In this document: positions 42,129 to 54,610 of the stretch, in pieces
How positions within the stretch are numbered: the first letter of the stretch is position 1
Layout of the letters: every line of letters begins with the position of its first letter
Source: Cristatella mucedo
Lineage: Eukaryota > Bryozoa > Phylactolaemata > Cristatellidae
DNA: 64,000 bases
NCBI GenBank assembly: GCA_009760855.2
Contig: WPIO01000029.1
Location: forward strand, 2,466,001-2,530,000
Reading direction: 5' to 3'
Notes under the pieces: generated by a model
The model's database searches: none
What the model was told of the DNA's origin: nothing
What the model saw: only the letters and a program-made list of their open reading frames with translations
Position numbers and translations under genes: made by a program

Positions 42129-42149
42129 CAGCTATGTCTTAGTTTTTTA

Positions 42150-42790
42150 TTTGAGATACTTCGCGATGGCATCATCGAACAACCGACCAGTCCATCAGTA
42201 CCACCATTGATGATCTTCGCAGGGCTCCCGGTTAAACTTGGACTTAATGTCGATCATCGAAAACTTCATGAGTGGGAGAGCTACGCTTTGCGAAATTCTA
42301 CACTTATGCAGCCAGTTTTTTTAGCAGCCTTGATATGACCTCAAATTACCAAAGTCAGGTTGCTGAAGCAGAGACCTAAAATGGCATTTGCACCATCCCA
42401 TAGTCCATACTCACATTTCCATTATCCATTTGGAGTCAACTAAGTCCCCAGAACATTTTAACGTCTATTATATGGTCGTAATCGCATGCTCGACCCACTA
42501 GAAGGCCTGGTATGCCTCTACGACTTCATTTAATTTCACACAATTTGGGAGGACCATCCTGCCGGCTTGGATAGAGGCGCGAGGCAATTCACTTTATCTT
42601 GACCGTCGGGAATGAACTACTGCATTTTCCAATAAAACTTACTTTCCTGGGCCACGTGGCGTCTTCAGAAGCAGTATATTTTTGCAACGCAAATTTTATG
42701 CATCCCTGATTGGCGAGTACGTATTGATTCTGATGAACTTTCAAGTTTCATGGAAGTTGTTGGCTTCTATCGACATTTCGTTCCTGACGG
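42150..42790 (+). mobile_element. Decayed Ty3/gypsy reverse transcriptase relic
   Basis: ILRDGIIEQPTSP and VDHRKLHEWESYAL (42160-42290) resemble the gypsy RT entry. TFLGHV near 42640 and LSSFMEVVGFYRHFVP near 42740-42785 resemble its later part. Frames change and the central catalytic portion is not seen. Confidence 0.6.
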
Positions 42791-43054
42791 TGACGACGAC
42801 GGTGTCTTGTGTCCACTATGAACAGCTGGAGCCGTACTAGTGGTGTGAAGAATGTGGAGCAGCCTTACAAAACTCCAAGAGCTGCTCCTAGGCAATGTGG
42901 GGATGAAATTTCCGAACGTAAACCTTCCATTAGCAGACATTTGTGCTACTTCAGTACTGGTTCGCTTTATCCTAGGACAGCTCAAGGAGCATTGTACGCA
43001 CTAGCCCCTGGAATTCGGTAGAAGAGACCTGCGTGCCAGATAGGCAAAATACTC

Positions 43055-44655
43055 GGCAGCAGAGCTCGAGAACTTAAGCAACTACCGCCCAGTCTCCCTT
43101 CTATAATTCCTATCAAAGACACTCGAACGGGTCTTGGCGGACCAGCTGAACTCATGTATTGAAACTTCAAACCTTGCTAGTAAGTTCCAGTCTGGCTGTA
43201 GAGCTAATCACTCCAGAGTCAGCATTGCTTAGGGTGTACAACGACCTACTTAGGAATGAAGACAGGTAGAGTGTGTCTGCTTGTTTTGCTCGATCTTTCG
43301 GCAACTTTTGATACCAACGATCACAAAGTTCTTCTAGAGCGACTCTCATCTCGCCTGGGCATCACTGGCACTGCTCTGCAGTGGTTCAGGTCCTATCTCA
43401 GTGGGAGACTCCAGAGTATTGACGTTAATGGACAAAGATCATCCGAGGTACCTCTGAAATATGGGGTGCCTCAGGGCTCCGTGCTAGGTCCGATTCTTTT
43501 CATGGTTTATACTCTCCCTCTTGCTGATGTGATTGCCAAGCACAATCTAGGCTTTCACTTCTATGCGGATGGCACTCAGTTGTACCTTTGCTTTGACCCC
43601 TCCCAGCCTCCGAGCACCTCGAATTCTCTCAACTCACTTGCTACATGTATTACTGACATCCGCACATGGATGACATCCAATTTTCTAAAACTAAACGATG
43701 ATAAAACTAACTTACTATTTGTGGGAAAACCCAGTGTGATTCAGAGATTGGAAAGGCTGACGCTCAAAATTGGCTCTACCAGAATATCTCCTGTTGAATC
43801 AGCTCGAAATCTATGTGGGCCATGTTCCAAAGTGACCCCTCGTTAGACGACCGCATCAGCTCCACATTCAAATGTGCCTACTTTCAGCTACATAACATTG
43901 CTAAAATTTGTGCTTGCTTAGATAAGGATACCACGTCTAAGTTGGTCCATGCATTTGTGACATCCCGACTTGACTTCTCTAACTCCCTGCTTGCTGGCCT
44001 ACCGGGATGTGCAATCAGGCGATTGCAGCTGGTGCAAAACTCTGCAGCTAGGCTTGTCTGTCATGAGCGTCGCAGTTGCCAAATCGCACCACTTCTCGCC
44101 GACCTGCACTGGCTACCAGTCAAATAACGGTTCGACTTCAAAGTTTTGTCGCTCACTTTTAGGTCACTTCATTCTTTGGCTCCAGCCTATCTCTCAGATC
44201 TACTATCCCACCAGGCCAAGCATCGTACCACCCGCTTTTCGGAATCCAACAGTTTACCACTATTTCGTGCAAACCTCAGATTCTTTGGAGACCATGCTTT
44301 TAGTTTGTACGCTCCCAAAGCCTGGAACTCACTCCCGACTTGCGTCAGAACATCCCCTGACCTGACCACATTTAAAAAGAATTTAAAAACACCTATTTAG
44401 GACAGCATTTAGTGGGTCCTGTGATTCGTCCTTGATTTGCTTATGCGTGCTGACACTGTGCATGCTGCCACTAACCACATTTGCATGCTGACCCTGTGCA
44501 TGTCACCCCTAACCACGTTGTGCGTGTTGTTTATCAAGCATGATATTGCTCACGATTCAATAGGGTTTCCCTTTGCAGCAAATGTAAAGCGCCTAGGAAT
44601 AGATTGAGTTCTCTGAGGGCGCTTTATCAAGTGCATTATTATTATTATTATCGTA
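43055..44655 (+). mobile_element. CR1/L2-like LINE copy, best-preserved RT
   Basis: About 1.6 kb with most of the RT in two large frames. From 43256 come LLVLLDLSATFDTNDHKVLL, WFRSYLSGRLQSIDVNGQ, GVPQGSVLGPILF and FLKLNDDKTNLLFVGKP. From 43813 comes the C-terminal domain with [15 protein letters not shown]. The usual YADD motif reads YADG at 43561-43572, so the second catalytic Asp is lost. The tail hairpin is at 44583-44624 and (ATT)n ends at 44651. It is 5'-truncated and frameshifted near 43810. Confidence 0.88.
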
Positions 44656-47600
44656 GTGCAGCCTTTGAAAGTATGCAGAACCAACTAATTTGGCGCTGCG
44701 TTCACTTTTCCGACTGAGCAAGAGCCAGTGTAGCGGTTATTTCTCACGAAAAAAAGGAGAGAAGCCGCCTACTGTCAGTTGCCCTGGGCCCGCAAGCTTG
44801 ACGAGTTTGACTTCATGGTGTTTCGCAAGCACTGCAAGGCAGACGTTACTCCCGATCTTTAAAAAAAATGTAAAAAAATACTAGCTGATTTAACAGCCTC
44901 TTTTATACAGCAACGGAAGAGCCTTACGGCTAGCACTACCGCTTGCAGCGGCGGTAAAGAATCTCCCACTGAAGGATTCGAACCCATGACCTCGGGACAG
45001 AGGTAGTGAAAAGCAACCGCCTTACCTAGTGTGCCATCGCGGCTCTTTAAGCAGGACACCCAATCGTATCGCAATAACTACTTTGTAGTCGGAATTTTTC
45101 TATAGGATATCAAACAAGTGAAATATTCCAATTTATCTGCTCTACGTTCTGAGCACTGCAAAAGAAAATTTTCTCCTGGGCATTTCTTAACACTGGTCTA
45201 CATAATGGCTGTCGACACAGCTGCACAACCGCCCACTTTCGACTGCACGTTAGACATGGGGACACCGTTTTTCCAAGGGAGTGGTTTGAAGATTCTTCCT
45301 GACAACCCAGCTGCAGAACATCGTATTATAGAGAAGACTTTCTGGATGATTAATGAGCGGTTCTTCATATGAGGGACGAAGGATTTTAATGATTGGGTTA
45401 ACTTTTGTGTGACGCAGGAGTGCAGACCATCAGTTCGAAAACTTAACACTCCATTTGACCAGTTGCCGACAACTAGCGAAGCGCTTAAGTTCTTCAGGTA
45501 GGCATGCAGTGCAACCTTTAGGAAACGCCAGCCCAAAAACAAATATCTTTTATTCGCCTATCACTACTCCTTGAAGTACATCGTCAGGGCTCCTCCGTCG
45601 CCCCCTTCTTATCTAAAAAGCTCACAAAGAATACTACTGAAGCTTTCGTTGGCAACGGTGCACGGTGTCCCGAATAGCCTATTCAGCAGCCAAAGCCAAA
45701 TTTCGTTCGAGACTACTGCACAAAGTTAACCTACTAGTATATGTTGATATGTTAAGTAAGAGCCACCGACTGGCATATGTTAATAAGTTCAACACTGCGA
45801 ATCCTGCCAGTAGCTGAGGTGCCGTGCGATGCAACGGATGCATTCGCGATCTGCTTCAACCACTGGTTGTCCAGATCAGTAGAGCTGGTCCTTGTGGGCT
45901 TCTTATTTATTAATTTGCACGTACCACTTTGATAAATTCAGCGACTAAGAGGCTGCCATATGAACTCATTTTTGGCCTCACTACTTGAAGGGTCGGTTGT
46001 GATATAAATTTGGCGCGAGACTTCAGCGGCCAGACAGCTCAGGTACTTCACCACACATGATAACTTTCTGTGATCGGCACGCAACGATGGTCCTAGAGGT
46101 GTAACACATAGTGACCAAGAGCTTAAAACTTCAACAAGTTTGGCCAAAGAGTGAACACAAGAGAGCTGTTCATTTAGTGCCTTTTGTGACGGAGAGAAAG
46201 TGTGGCAACGGAACTGACAAAACTGACCCATCCTCGGCGGCAAACTTCACCCCACCCGTGTAGCCCATTTTGTTTTTACTAAACCCAAGGTCAAAAGACC
46301 TATCGCAACAAATCAGACAGGAAAGAGCAAGACTTTTCGTAGTACACTCATTAACTGCTTCATTCATTTTAAAGAACGGCAACTGCGTACTGATGCAGAA
46401 CATTTTTCACTTCAGGATAAAACCATCAATTCACAAGAGCCTCCTTGTCAGAGGACAGTTCAGAAGCTACAGATGCCTTGCCTGCACTGCATTTATCCAG
46501 CCGAATCTGCCCCTACTTACAACGGGGTTCAGTAAACGACGACCGATCACCTGCTACAACCGCGGGTCTAGATCAACTGGGCGGTAAGGTTCAAACCAGC
46601 ACCAACAAGACCGGTTGGCTCCTCCTCATACTTTATTTGAATGTTCGCTCTAGTGGCGCCGGAGTGCTCTCTTACAGCGGCTCCATGCAACACCCGCTAG
46701 CTTTTCCGGGGAGTGGCCAAAAGTAGCGGCTAAACCGGTCAAGTTGCGGGAGGCTGAAACTGGTGCGGCTGTTCAACTAGTTGTGAACCTGCACGCTACG
46801 AAGAAAGACTGGATTATTTTGAGTGAGTATCATACCGCAATGCTGTGGAACAAATTCTACTATCTTGCCATCGTTTACTTCTAGGACGGAATTAAGCTAA
46901 AACGTTGCCCGCTCGAGGCAAAGTTTTCTTACCTCACTCCCTGAGCTGATGGCCTTCCGTCGTATAAGAACATTACGACTTTAATTCCAAATGCCGTCAC
47001 GGCATCAACTGCAACCAGCCATTCAGGAGTATCGAGTAAACCCTGCCACGGATCCATCTAGCCAGTAGTTATCCCCACTTGCATGAACCAATGTGACTAG
47101 AGGCAGATATGGATTATGGTCCCGACTACCGGCTATATAACGGTTGCCGTTACACACCCAATTACGATAAAGAATACACACCTACATTCACGCACGACTC
47201 CGAAATTTGAGTCGGGTATGGGCACGTAGGCCGTCATTTAACTTTCGTATAAGTATATAAGTAATTTTCGTAAAAGTATGTACAGTAACTAGTATAAAAA
47301 TATATCAAACCAAAGCTTTTCAGTTCTATGTTGAGACCAATTATCGGTAGACCGCTGTTCTAAAAAGCTAGAGGTTGGACGATAAGTCTCCACTCGATGA
47401 AAACATTACTTTTACATACCATGAAACGAACTTCTGCTCTCCCGGCATGGGTATCTCATTTCGATCTCACGAAATCATATTGAAAATCCGCGTTTACGAC
47501 CTCCTTTTGTTGGATTAATATTATTTTCTCCAAACAACTCTGCGCGGATATTTGGAATATTAGCTAATGCATTAAGAGGGGCTGACGCACAATGAAGTTC

Positions 47601-47989
47601 AAAGCAAAAGATGAACGCAATCCGCCAGACAAGAGCAGTGACAGCCCAAATAATTTGTTCTTCAACAAACGTGCAAGCATAGAACTAAAATTGTAGGCTG
47701 ACTTGGCAGAAGTTGGAAAATTACATAAAGGCTATTTTTTAAGTCGAATTCAATATATTCAATATTGTAGAATCCTTTCCTCTATAAAGAAGAAGCTAAA
47801 TCTTAGAAAGTGCAAGTAGACACACATAGACTAAATGGCAGGCTCACATTGCGTCAGCAGTAATGCTACTGGTTAGTTTAGCCTTCGATTCAAGAAACGT
47901 ACTAGGTTAATTTTGTATTAATCGCAAATCAGAAACGAACGGTAGGCCAATGTTTGAATCGCAAAAGATGAAAATAATGCTGGTAAGTC
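44656..47989. other. Intergenic region with unrecognised relic frames
   Basis: Apart from the SINE at 44883-45048, several broken frames occur (for example 45118-45540 plus strand, 45938-46403 minus strand). They could be retroelement remains, but I recognise no motif. Confidence 0.4.
44883..45048 (-). mobile_element. tRNA-derived SINE, family 1, best copy
   Basis: On the minus strand it begins with a tRNA-like head: GATGGCACACTAGGTAAGGC (A-box-like) and GGGTTCGAATCC (B box). The rest of the family-1 body follows, ending near GCTGTTAAATCAGC. It looks like a recent, promoter-competent copy. Confidence 0.75.
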
Positions 47990-47995
47990 TTTATT
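47990..47995 (-). terminator. Candidate MAF1 polyadenylation signal
   Basis: AATAAA on the minus strand about 365 nt downstream of the MAF1 stop codon. It is the nearest canonical signal I noticed. It is assigned only from position. Confidence 0.4.
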
Positions 47996-48360
47996 GAACA
48001 TGCAAATACATATCACATATTTTCTGATGAGCCACGATGAAAAGCAAAAACATTTAAAGTGAAAAAATATATATAATAAAATTAACCATAACGATGAATT
48101 GCCTCTGATTGCTGTGCGTCTGGAAAATACAGAAATCTATTAGGTGAAAGCAGACGGAGTACTTGTTCATTGAAAGCATTAGTGGTCATTAGATAGCACT
48201 TACTATAGCAGAACAAGACCACATATTCAAGGAATACAATTTGACATTAGTAACAGTTTCGGGCACTTGGCACATAAGAGAAAGACCACGACAGAGCAGC
48301 TCATGGTTTACCTTACTTTACGGAGTTGCAATATTCAACTGACGGTGACCATAAGTTTAA

Positions 48361-48505
48361 CTAGTCAAAGTAGTCCATACTTTCGCCCTCTGCTTCCATA
48401 ACTTTATTCAGGCAAGACGAAGAGTCGCTTTCATATCCACGATCACCACTGTCGTCAATCTCGTCATAAAGAATGGCGTTTGTACCGTATGCTTTAGAGA
48501 TTACA
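48361..48505 (-). CDS. MAF1: MAF1 last coding exon
   Basis: The acceptor is cactattctag. It encodes an acidic, serine-rich tail ([18 protein letters not shown], ending MDYFD) and stops with TAG at 48363-48361. Acidic tails are usual for MAF1. Confidence 0.92.
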
Positions 48506-50729
48506 CTAGAATAGTGCGACAGACAACTTGTTTAACATGGGAAGAACACATACAAAGGACCACAAAAGCATAGGAAATACACTACCGTGTGCAGACTAAT
48601 GCTCACGACTATTACCTTGAGTAGCGGCAGGCAAAGAACACGATGCGCTTTCGATTCTTGTTGTAGAAAAAATAGTTAAATCCCCATATGGTACCTTCTT
48701 CACCAAACGGATCTCCAGACAGATCAGGATTGTAGCTAAAGTGAGATACAAACTCTTACAGTATCAGGTGGGCACCAAATATCCGTAACTTGTGAAACTT
48801 GGAGCAAACACTATTTTAGCGTTTTAGCCAGGCAGTGCTGATTGTCTTGTGTGCAGATTGTTTGCTACTGACCTGTAGATGTCGCACGAACTCAGACCTA
48901 TCTCACCATCGAGTGCTGACCAAAGCTGGTTCTTCAGGCATTCATAGTTGCTCATTAGTGGTGTCAGCTGACTGTCAACTGACTTCGTTACACACTGATA
49001 ACAAATACCCACAAACGACTGTAATTTGATTAGCACGCAAAAGCGATGCACAAGAATTACGGCCACACAATTACGACTGCAATGGTCTGTTACGGGAGCT
49101 GCCATGGAAAACTATCGGGAGTAAGGAGAATCAAAGGTAAGGCCTATCGCGGCCTCACTCGTGACGTATAGGCATGGAAAAACGTTCAAGCATAGCTAGC
49201 AAACACTTAGTAAAGAGCCACAGATGGCAAGTAGCCGTCCAGGTGCTCACTTGCTGAACCGAGAACGATTCATTCTGCTTCAGCTTCATTATATAGCAGC
49301 TGCTTAGGTTTCGATTATATATACTTTTTTGCTTTGGTCTCATTTTAATTCTTGCTTGTTTTCGTACTGAAGTCTCTTTCAAATATTAGTCATATCTCTT
49401 GAAGCATCTGCATGTAATCTATGTCTCTGCCCTGTGCCAAAGTGAATTTTCACTACATGACCACATTAGAAACACAGTTACGACTGCCTACCATTACGAA
49501 AATTCGGGCCTGCTTAGATAGGGATACCATAGCCAAGCTGGTCCAAGCATTTGTGACATCCCGTCTACATTTCTGTAACTCGCTATGTAACGTCTTCCTG
49601 CCCAAACAATAAGACGGTTACAGTTGGTGCAAAACTCTGCAGTGTGCTCGTCTAAAGTGAACGTTGCAACTGCCATGTTGCACCACTTGTCACTGACCTG
49701 CACTGGCTCTCCGTCAAAAAAGCACATCGATTTTAGGTTATGTGACTCACTTTTACGGCTCTTCATTCTCTGGTTCCGGCCTACCTAACTGACTTACTTC
49801 TTAATTAGGCTTCGCATCGCACCACCCCCTCTTCTGACTCTGACTCGAACGAGCCTCAAATCTTTTTGAGACAAAATCTTTGGTTTGTATATTCCCAAAG
49901 CCTGGAACTCAACTCTCGACCAACTTCACGACATCCCCAGATCTAATGACAAAAAGAAGCAAAAAACCATCTGTTCCTAACACAGCGTCTTAGCTCCATC
50001 CTAGCAAACTGTCCTTTGTGCAGTTAAGTGTGCGTACACTATGCATGTTATCACTAACCGAATGACACGTAACCTTTCCAGCACATATTGAGTGCCAAGA
50101 AAGAAATGTATCTCTCTTAGAGGGATATACAATGTATGATTATGTATTATTAATTATCTTTTATAGGCCTGTCTGCCGGTCATCACTGCCGATCATGGTC
50201 TGTGGCCCAAGCTGAGTAGACATGTACTTCCAGAGCCATGCATTTTATCAGTCTAAGCACTGAAAGAAGAACTTATGCTTCAGCTTGTATAGATGTCATT
50301 AGGTTTCAGGTTATGCACCTTGGAAGGGACTTGCATCTTCATTCCAGTGAAGGTAAGCAAAGAGCAAGACCACACATGTGCTCAGGCGACAAGCCAGATT
50401 AGAGCAGCTCGATAGGTGAAAGACCGAATCTATCTTCCACCAACTCGTTGACCGAAACAGACAAGTCTGTTGAACCACGAGAATCTGTGCTACCTAGCTG
50501 ACTATTCGGCCTGAACTTGAATTGACAGATAAGAGAAACGTTCTGAACTGGTCGGCTTCTTGGTCCATATAGCTAAAAAGCGTGTGTAGTGGCTTCAAAG
50601 ATTTCGTCAGCTACCACGGGCTTAATTAGTGTAATTCGACGTCGAGGCAACCGGTGTGTGAGCAAGCTCCTCCATCATGAAGCACCATAGATAGTCCCAT
50701 ATAGCATGTGCACACATACAGACACAATC

Positions 50730-50800
<71 letters not shown>

Positions 50801-52196
50801 TCTCTCTCTCTCACTCTCTCTCTTTGCAATTGGCACTCCCTCTCTACATTTCTTTACGTCTCTTGTTTCTCTGTGTGTCCCTGCATCTGTCTACCTCTCT
50901 ATCTGCGTGTCTCTGTTTTTCTATCTCTCTACCTCCCAGCTGTCTGTCTCCTTCTCAATCTATTTCTGTCTCTGCCTGTCTCAGCTGTCTCTGTCTGTCT
51001 CTCTCACTCTGCTACAGGCCCTCACTCGACTGATGCAAATGGCAGCACATACAGTACAAGCACAGCCGTGCACAATGCCTGGCTGAATATGACTCGGTAG
51101 ATTGCCACTGAGGAGGAATACCTGCACACTGGGCTCTTTGCTAAACTCTTCACTCTTGCTGTCGCTGAAGTCATAATCGGGGTTAAATGATGCGTTGAGA
51201 GTAGAAATTAGGTAAGACAATATCTTGGTACTAACGGTGTCACAAAGGATATTGCCTTCGGTATCACTCGCTGCCACTCGGCTCCTGCAATGCAGACGAA
51301 GCACTTGTTTCAGCTGCCTACTGGCCGCAGGCTGGTCGGCACAGCAGCTGATTGATGGCTGGCGTCTCTCGGGCGTGGCTGAATGCACCGAGCATCTAAT
51401 ACTGCAGGTGCAAGCTATACACGAGCACCTGCGGGCCTACAGCTCTGGCTGGCGTCGCCGCACGGCTTACTTCTTAGGACTCAGCGTAAACACTGGCTGT
51501 GGCGGCGCAAGCGCACGCAGGTCACTCCTAACGCTGCCACTGCTGTCATAGTGCTGTAAAAGACTTTTGTAGAGTTTCTTGTCACAACCCGCCATCTTAC
51601 AGCTATAGCTCTCCAATCTGTGAACAAAAACAAGGGTGAAATAAATTATGCGCTTTCTCCACCCGGCTGTGAATACCCCCTCTCGCAAATCGGGGTGAGT
51701 GTGGACAAGTATACGAAGAATGCTTAGCGAGTCTTATGCATTGCTTGGGTTATAAGCGATGCTTAAACCGAACTGGCTATCAAACAGCAGGCATTAACTT
51801 AAATGACTCATGTGATGACACACACTAAGGAAGTACCAAATCTCAAGACTAGGTACAGTCTATCCAATGCTTAGAATAATGGTATTGCCGTTGAAACCGA
51901 CAAAACCAGGACGATTACAGATTAGAATGTATAGCTCAAGCTATAATCATAGCCCATCAATGAATAATAGTTTTCTCAAGAGAGGTGATCACAGTTGCAA
52001 ATAATGCACATAAATCGAGATAAAAAGGAGTCGATCGACGACCGTGAAGAGCATATGCAAACACCACGGTTGGGGACAAAATACACCAGACTAAGTGGTG
52101 CTGCAATCCGTACCTGCATTCGACAAAAAATTGTCCTACGGGACATGACAGAATTCCGCTGAGTGCATCGAAGCTGGCACTCTGCAGAAGCTTCAT
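48361..52196 (-). CDS. MAF1: MAF1 homolog, repressor of RNA polymerase III transcription, six exons, complete
   Basis: MAF1 binds RNA polymerase III in the nucleus and represses tRNA and 5S synthesis under stress. On the minus strand the coding exons are 52196-52114, 51617-51471, 51284-51122, 48994-48873, 48735-48616 and 48505-48361. All introns are GT-AG, all phases agree, and the sum is 780 nt (259 aa; human MAF1 is about 256). Exon 1 starts [12 protein letters not shown], the conserved N-terminus. Exon 2 has [10 protein letters not shown]. Exon 3 has [20 protein letters not shown]. Exon 4 has [13 protein letters not shown] and CDIY. Exon 5 has [20 protein letters not shown], the family's hallmark block. 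The last exon encodes an acidic tail ending MDYFD. The ATG has A at -3. Intron 3 (48995-51121) contains a LINE piece and a (CT)n tract. Confidence 0.96.
48616..48735 (-). CDS. MAF1: MAF1 coding exon 5
   Basis: The acceptor is cactttag and the donor is gtaata. It encodes [14 protein letters not shown] and [20 protein letters not shown], the conserved B and C boxes. Confidence 0.96.
48873..48994 (-). CDS. MAF1: MAF1 coding exon 4
   Basis: The acceptor is gttatcag and the donor is gtcagt. It encodes 40 residues including [20 protein letters not shown]. The segment before it has exactly the length seen in vertebrate MAF1. Confidence 0.93.
49485..50155 (+). mobile_element. Decayed LINE fragment in MAF1 intron 3
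   Basis: It opens with [20 protein letters not shown], continues through a broken C-terminal RT region and ends with a decayed tail near 50100-50150. It is antisense to MAF1. Confidence 0.75.
50734..50822. repeat. (CT)n microsatellite in MAF1 intron 3
   Basis: About 85 bp of CT with two interruptions, followed by CT-rich DNA to 51010. Confidence 0.93.
51122..51284 (-). CDS. MAF1: MAF1 coding exon 3
   Basis: The acceptor is cattgcag and the donor is gtattc. It encodes [20 protein letters not shown] and EFSKEPS, the core of the MAF1 fold. It ends in phase 0. Confidence 0.95.
51471..51617 (-). CDS. MAF1: MAF1 coding exon 2
   Basis: The acceptor is tgttcacag and the donor is gtaagc. It encodes [20 protein letters not shown] and [16 protein letters not shown], which is the [10 protein letters not shown] and ALSPPQ region of relatives. 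Confidence 0.95.
52114..52196 (-). CDS. MAF1: MAF1 coding exon 1
   Basis: Starts with ATG at 52196-52194 and encodes [16 protein letters not shown] and on to VEC, with donor gtacgg. It corresponds to the N-terminal strand and helix of MAF1 (box A). It ends in phase 2. Confidence 0.93.
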
Positions 52197-53445
52197 GATC
52201 CCTCTCCTCTGGCAATGGATAGGCAGCTCGGGTATGAGGTCTGCTCTGGCCACAGCCTGTAGCAGTCACTTCCACGAAGACTGCACTACTGAAGAAACTC
52301 TGACGAAGTTGGCTAGGCCTTCAACAGCCTATGGTTTGAATACTTATGGTTTCAGACGATAAATACCAAACGTTTAGTGGTCTCTCAAGCGAACGAATCA
52401 TGGCCATAGCGGATGGATGTAGGTAGTTGCCTGTGTTGACGATCGGCCGGCCTCCAAATCGACGATCTCGCACTAAAGTAGCTCCACGCTGTCGGCGATC
52501 ACAGTTCTGAGCCTGCACACTAAAAATAAAGCTCTAATGGCGTTAGCCGCACTACCCAGCAAAACTATGCGCACCTCGGCCAGCGGGTAGGTATAAGGCA
52601 GCAGTTTAGTCAACTCGCTCGATAGAGCACAAAATAGGAACAACATCCGGGTGAAGCCCGCCAATCAGATTGAGCCCGGAGCTGCCGCCTACAGCTGATG
52701 ATCGTCGGTCGCCAAGCGCTCTCATACAAAGACCATTCAGTATATCGGCGATCACCTCTGCTTTGCCTGCTAAATAATTTAATAAAAATCATATGATATA
52801 TAATTCCTGATACAATTTAGACAAAGCTAACGAACTCACCGGGATGCAAATGTAGGAGCGGCCGAGTCAGGTGTTGACGTCACTGGATTTTCCAGTCGGG
52901 TAGACCGGCGGGCTGTCCTGTTCGTCTGCACGTCCTTTATATTGTAGCACTTCAGCATGAGAGTAGAACGGCATTCATCTGGATATGTTGGGCGTGCAAC
53001 AGTAATAAGAAATCGGTGGCATGGTCACATTCCGTGCGAGAGAGTAGGATCTAGAATAGTAAGGATGGATAATGGCGTTACTGTTTCCAGAAACACATGC
53101 CTTAAAATAGAATAGACCCAGAAGATCGCCTCTAAAACCCTCGTAAACGTTTCGATTAGACCTGCATAGGACTGAGAGTATTTATGATGATGATGGTGAA
53201 TAACTCTGCTTTTTCTCTTCGAGCGTTATCGCAGATACACGAAAAGGCTTCGCAAGTCAGTAACTCAGATTGGGTTTAGAAATAAAATCGGCTTAATAAG
53301 AGCGAAAGTATTGGATTCAATATCTATTTTGCATTGTGCATATACTGATGCTTTTTTGAATAAGTTGCGATTTGTACTCCCTCGATAGTCCAGTTATTGA
53401 TTCATTTCCTTGCTTTCGATTCAGTACTCGTTCACACTTGCACAC
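52197..53445. other. MAF1 5' flank
   Basis: Should contain the MAF1 5' UTR and promoter. No clear TATA box or CpG island can be fixed by eye, and no other gene is recognised. Confidence 0.4.
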
Positions 53446-53593
53446 GCTGGTTTGGCCCAGCGGTTATGGTGCTCGCCCCGACCAACGTCTGGCCGAGGTA
53501 GTGGGCTCGAGCCCCCTGGAATATGTGAAGTGCCTGAATATAGATTAAGTTCCCTTAGGGCGTTATGCGAATGAACTATTATATTGTATTATG
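53446..53593 (+). mobile_element. tRNA-derived SINE, family 2
   Basis: Head GGTTTGGCCCAGCGGTTATG, GTGGGCTCGAGCCCC region, tail AAGTGCCTGAATATAGATTA...AGGGCGTTAT, then ATTATATTGTATT. Confidence 0.75.
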
Positions 53594-54189
53594 CAGGCAT
53601 TAGAGATTTGGCCGTAAATAAGCCGTTAAGGGGAAAAGGAAGGATCCCTAAGTAGATGGAAATGAAACTTCGGATCTTATTTTGGTGGCGAAATACACAC
53701 AGCATTGCGCCTCCGAAAGTAGACCAGGGGGAAATTTTATAATTTTGAAAATCCAACGTTTTTTCACAGTTTAAGGGATTTTCTGCGGGTGCATTTAGGG
53801 TTGAATAACTTCTATTTACACAGTTTTACAACAGCGCGCACATCGGGTTATCTAAATTTTTTAAAGAAAATAATTATGTTGAGCTCGATTTACTACTTTC
53901 GGTGTAAATAGGTCGTACACATATTTTTTTTATTTACCGTGTTCCGTTCATCTGTCAACCACCAAAATTTGGGATTGCATTTATAACTAGTTTGTCTTTT
54001 AATAAGCGAATTTCAAAAAACTGAAAAATGTTTGACCATTTTTAGAAATTAGCCTTAATTAGGAAAATGTATGGTTGATTCAGACGGCAACAGACCGTTT
54101 GCCGGATGTCGGAGCTATTAATAATGACAAATCAGTGCAGAATCACTAGCACTTCTGAACTACTGCATCTTGGATCTTTCCATTCCAGA

Positions 54190-54236
54190 ATTTTTAAAGT
54201 ACCTAGAGAGAAATTTAGTCTATTGAAGCATTATTA
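54190..54236 (+). mobile_element. Possible decayed LINE/SINE tail
   Basis: AAAGTACCTAGAGAGAAATT followed by a short ATT-like stretch resembles the family tail, but the second hairpin arm is lost. Confidence 0.35.
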
Positions 54237-54610
54237 AAATGTCTTCTTAGAGACTGCATAACAAAACTGCATCCATATTTTCCCAGGTAAGTATTTTGAA
54301 ATTGCTTATACCTAAAAAATATAGAAAATAACCACAACTCCCAAAACCTTTGCTTTTGTGAGCCGAACAGTGATAATATATGAAATTTAAGCATTGCAGG
54401 GTAAAAAAAACTGTGCTAAATAAAAAAAATCAAATTTTGAGTAAAATGTATTATTGGTCTGTAGTTACACTAATATATCATTCCATAATCATCTTGAATT
54501 GTTATGTACATTTTGCATGGTTCGGTATTTGATGTGTCTACCTTTGAGTGTTTCACTAGACGAAGTCGGTGAGGCATGGTGTTTATCAATTGTTGTATCC
54601 ATTCAGCGTT

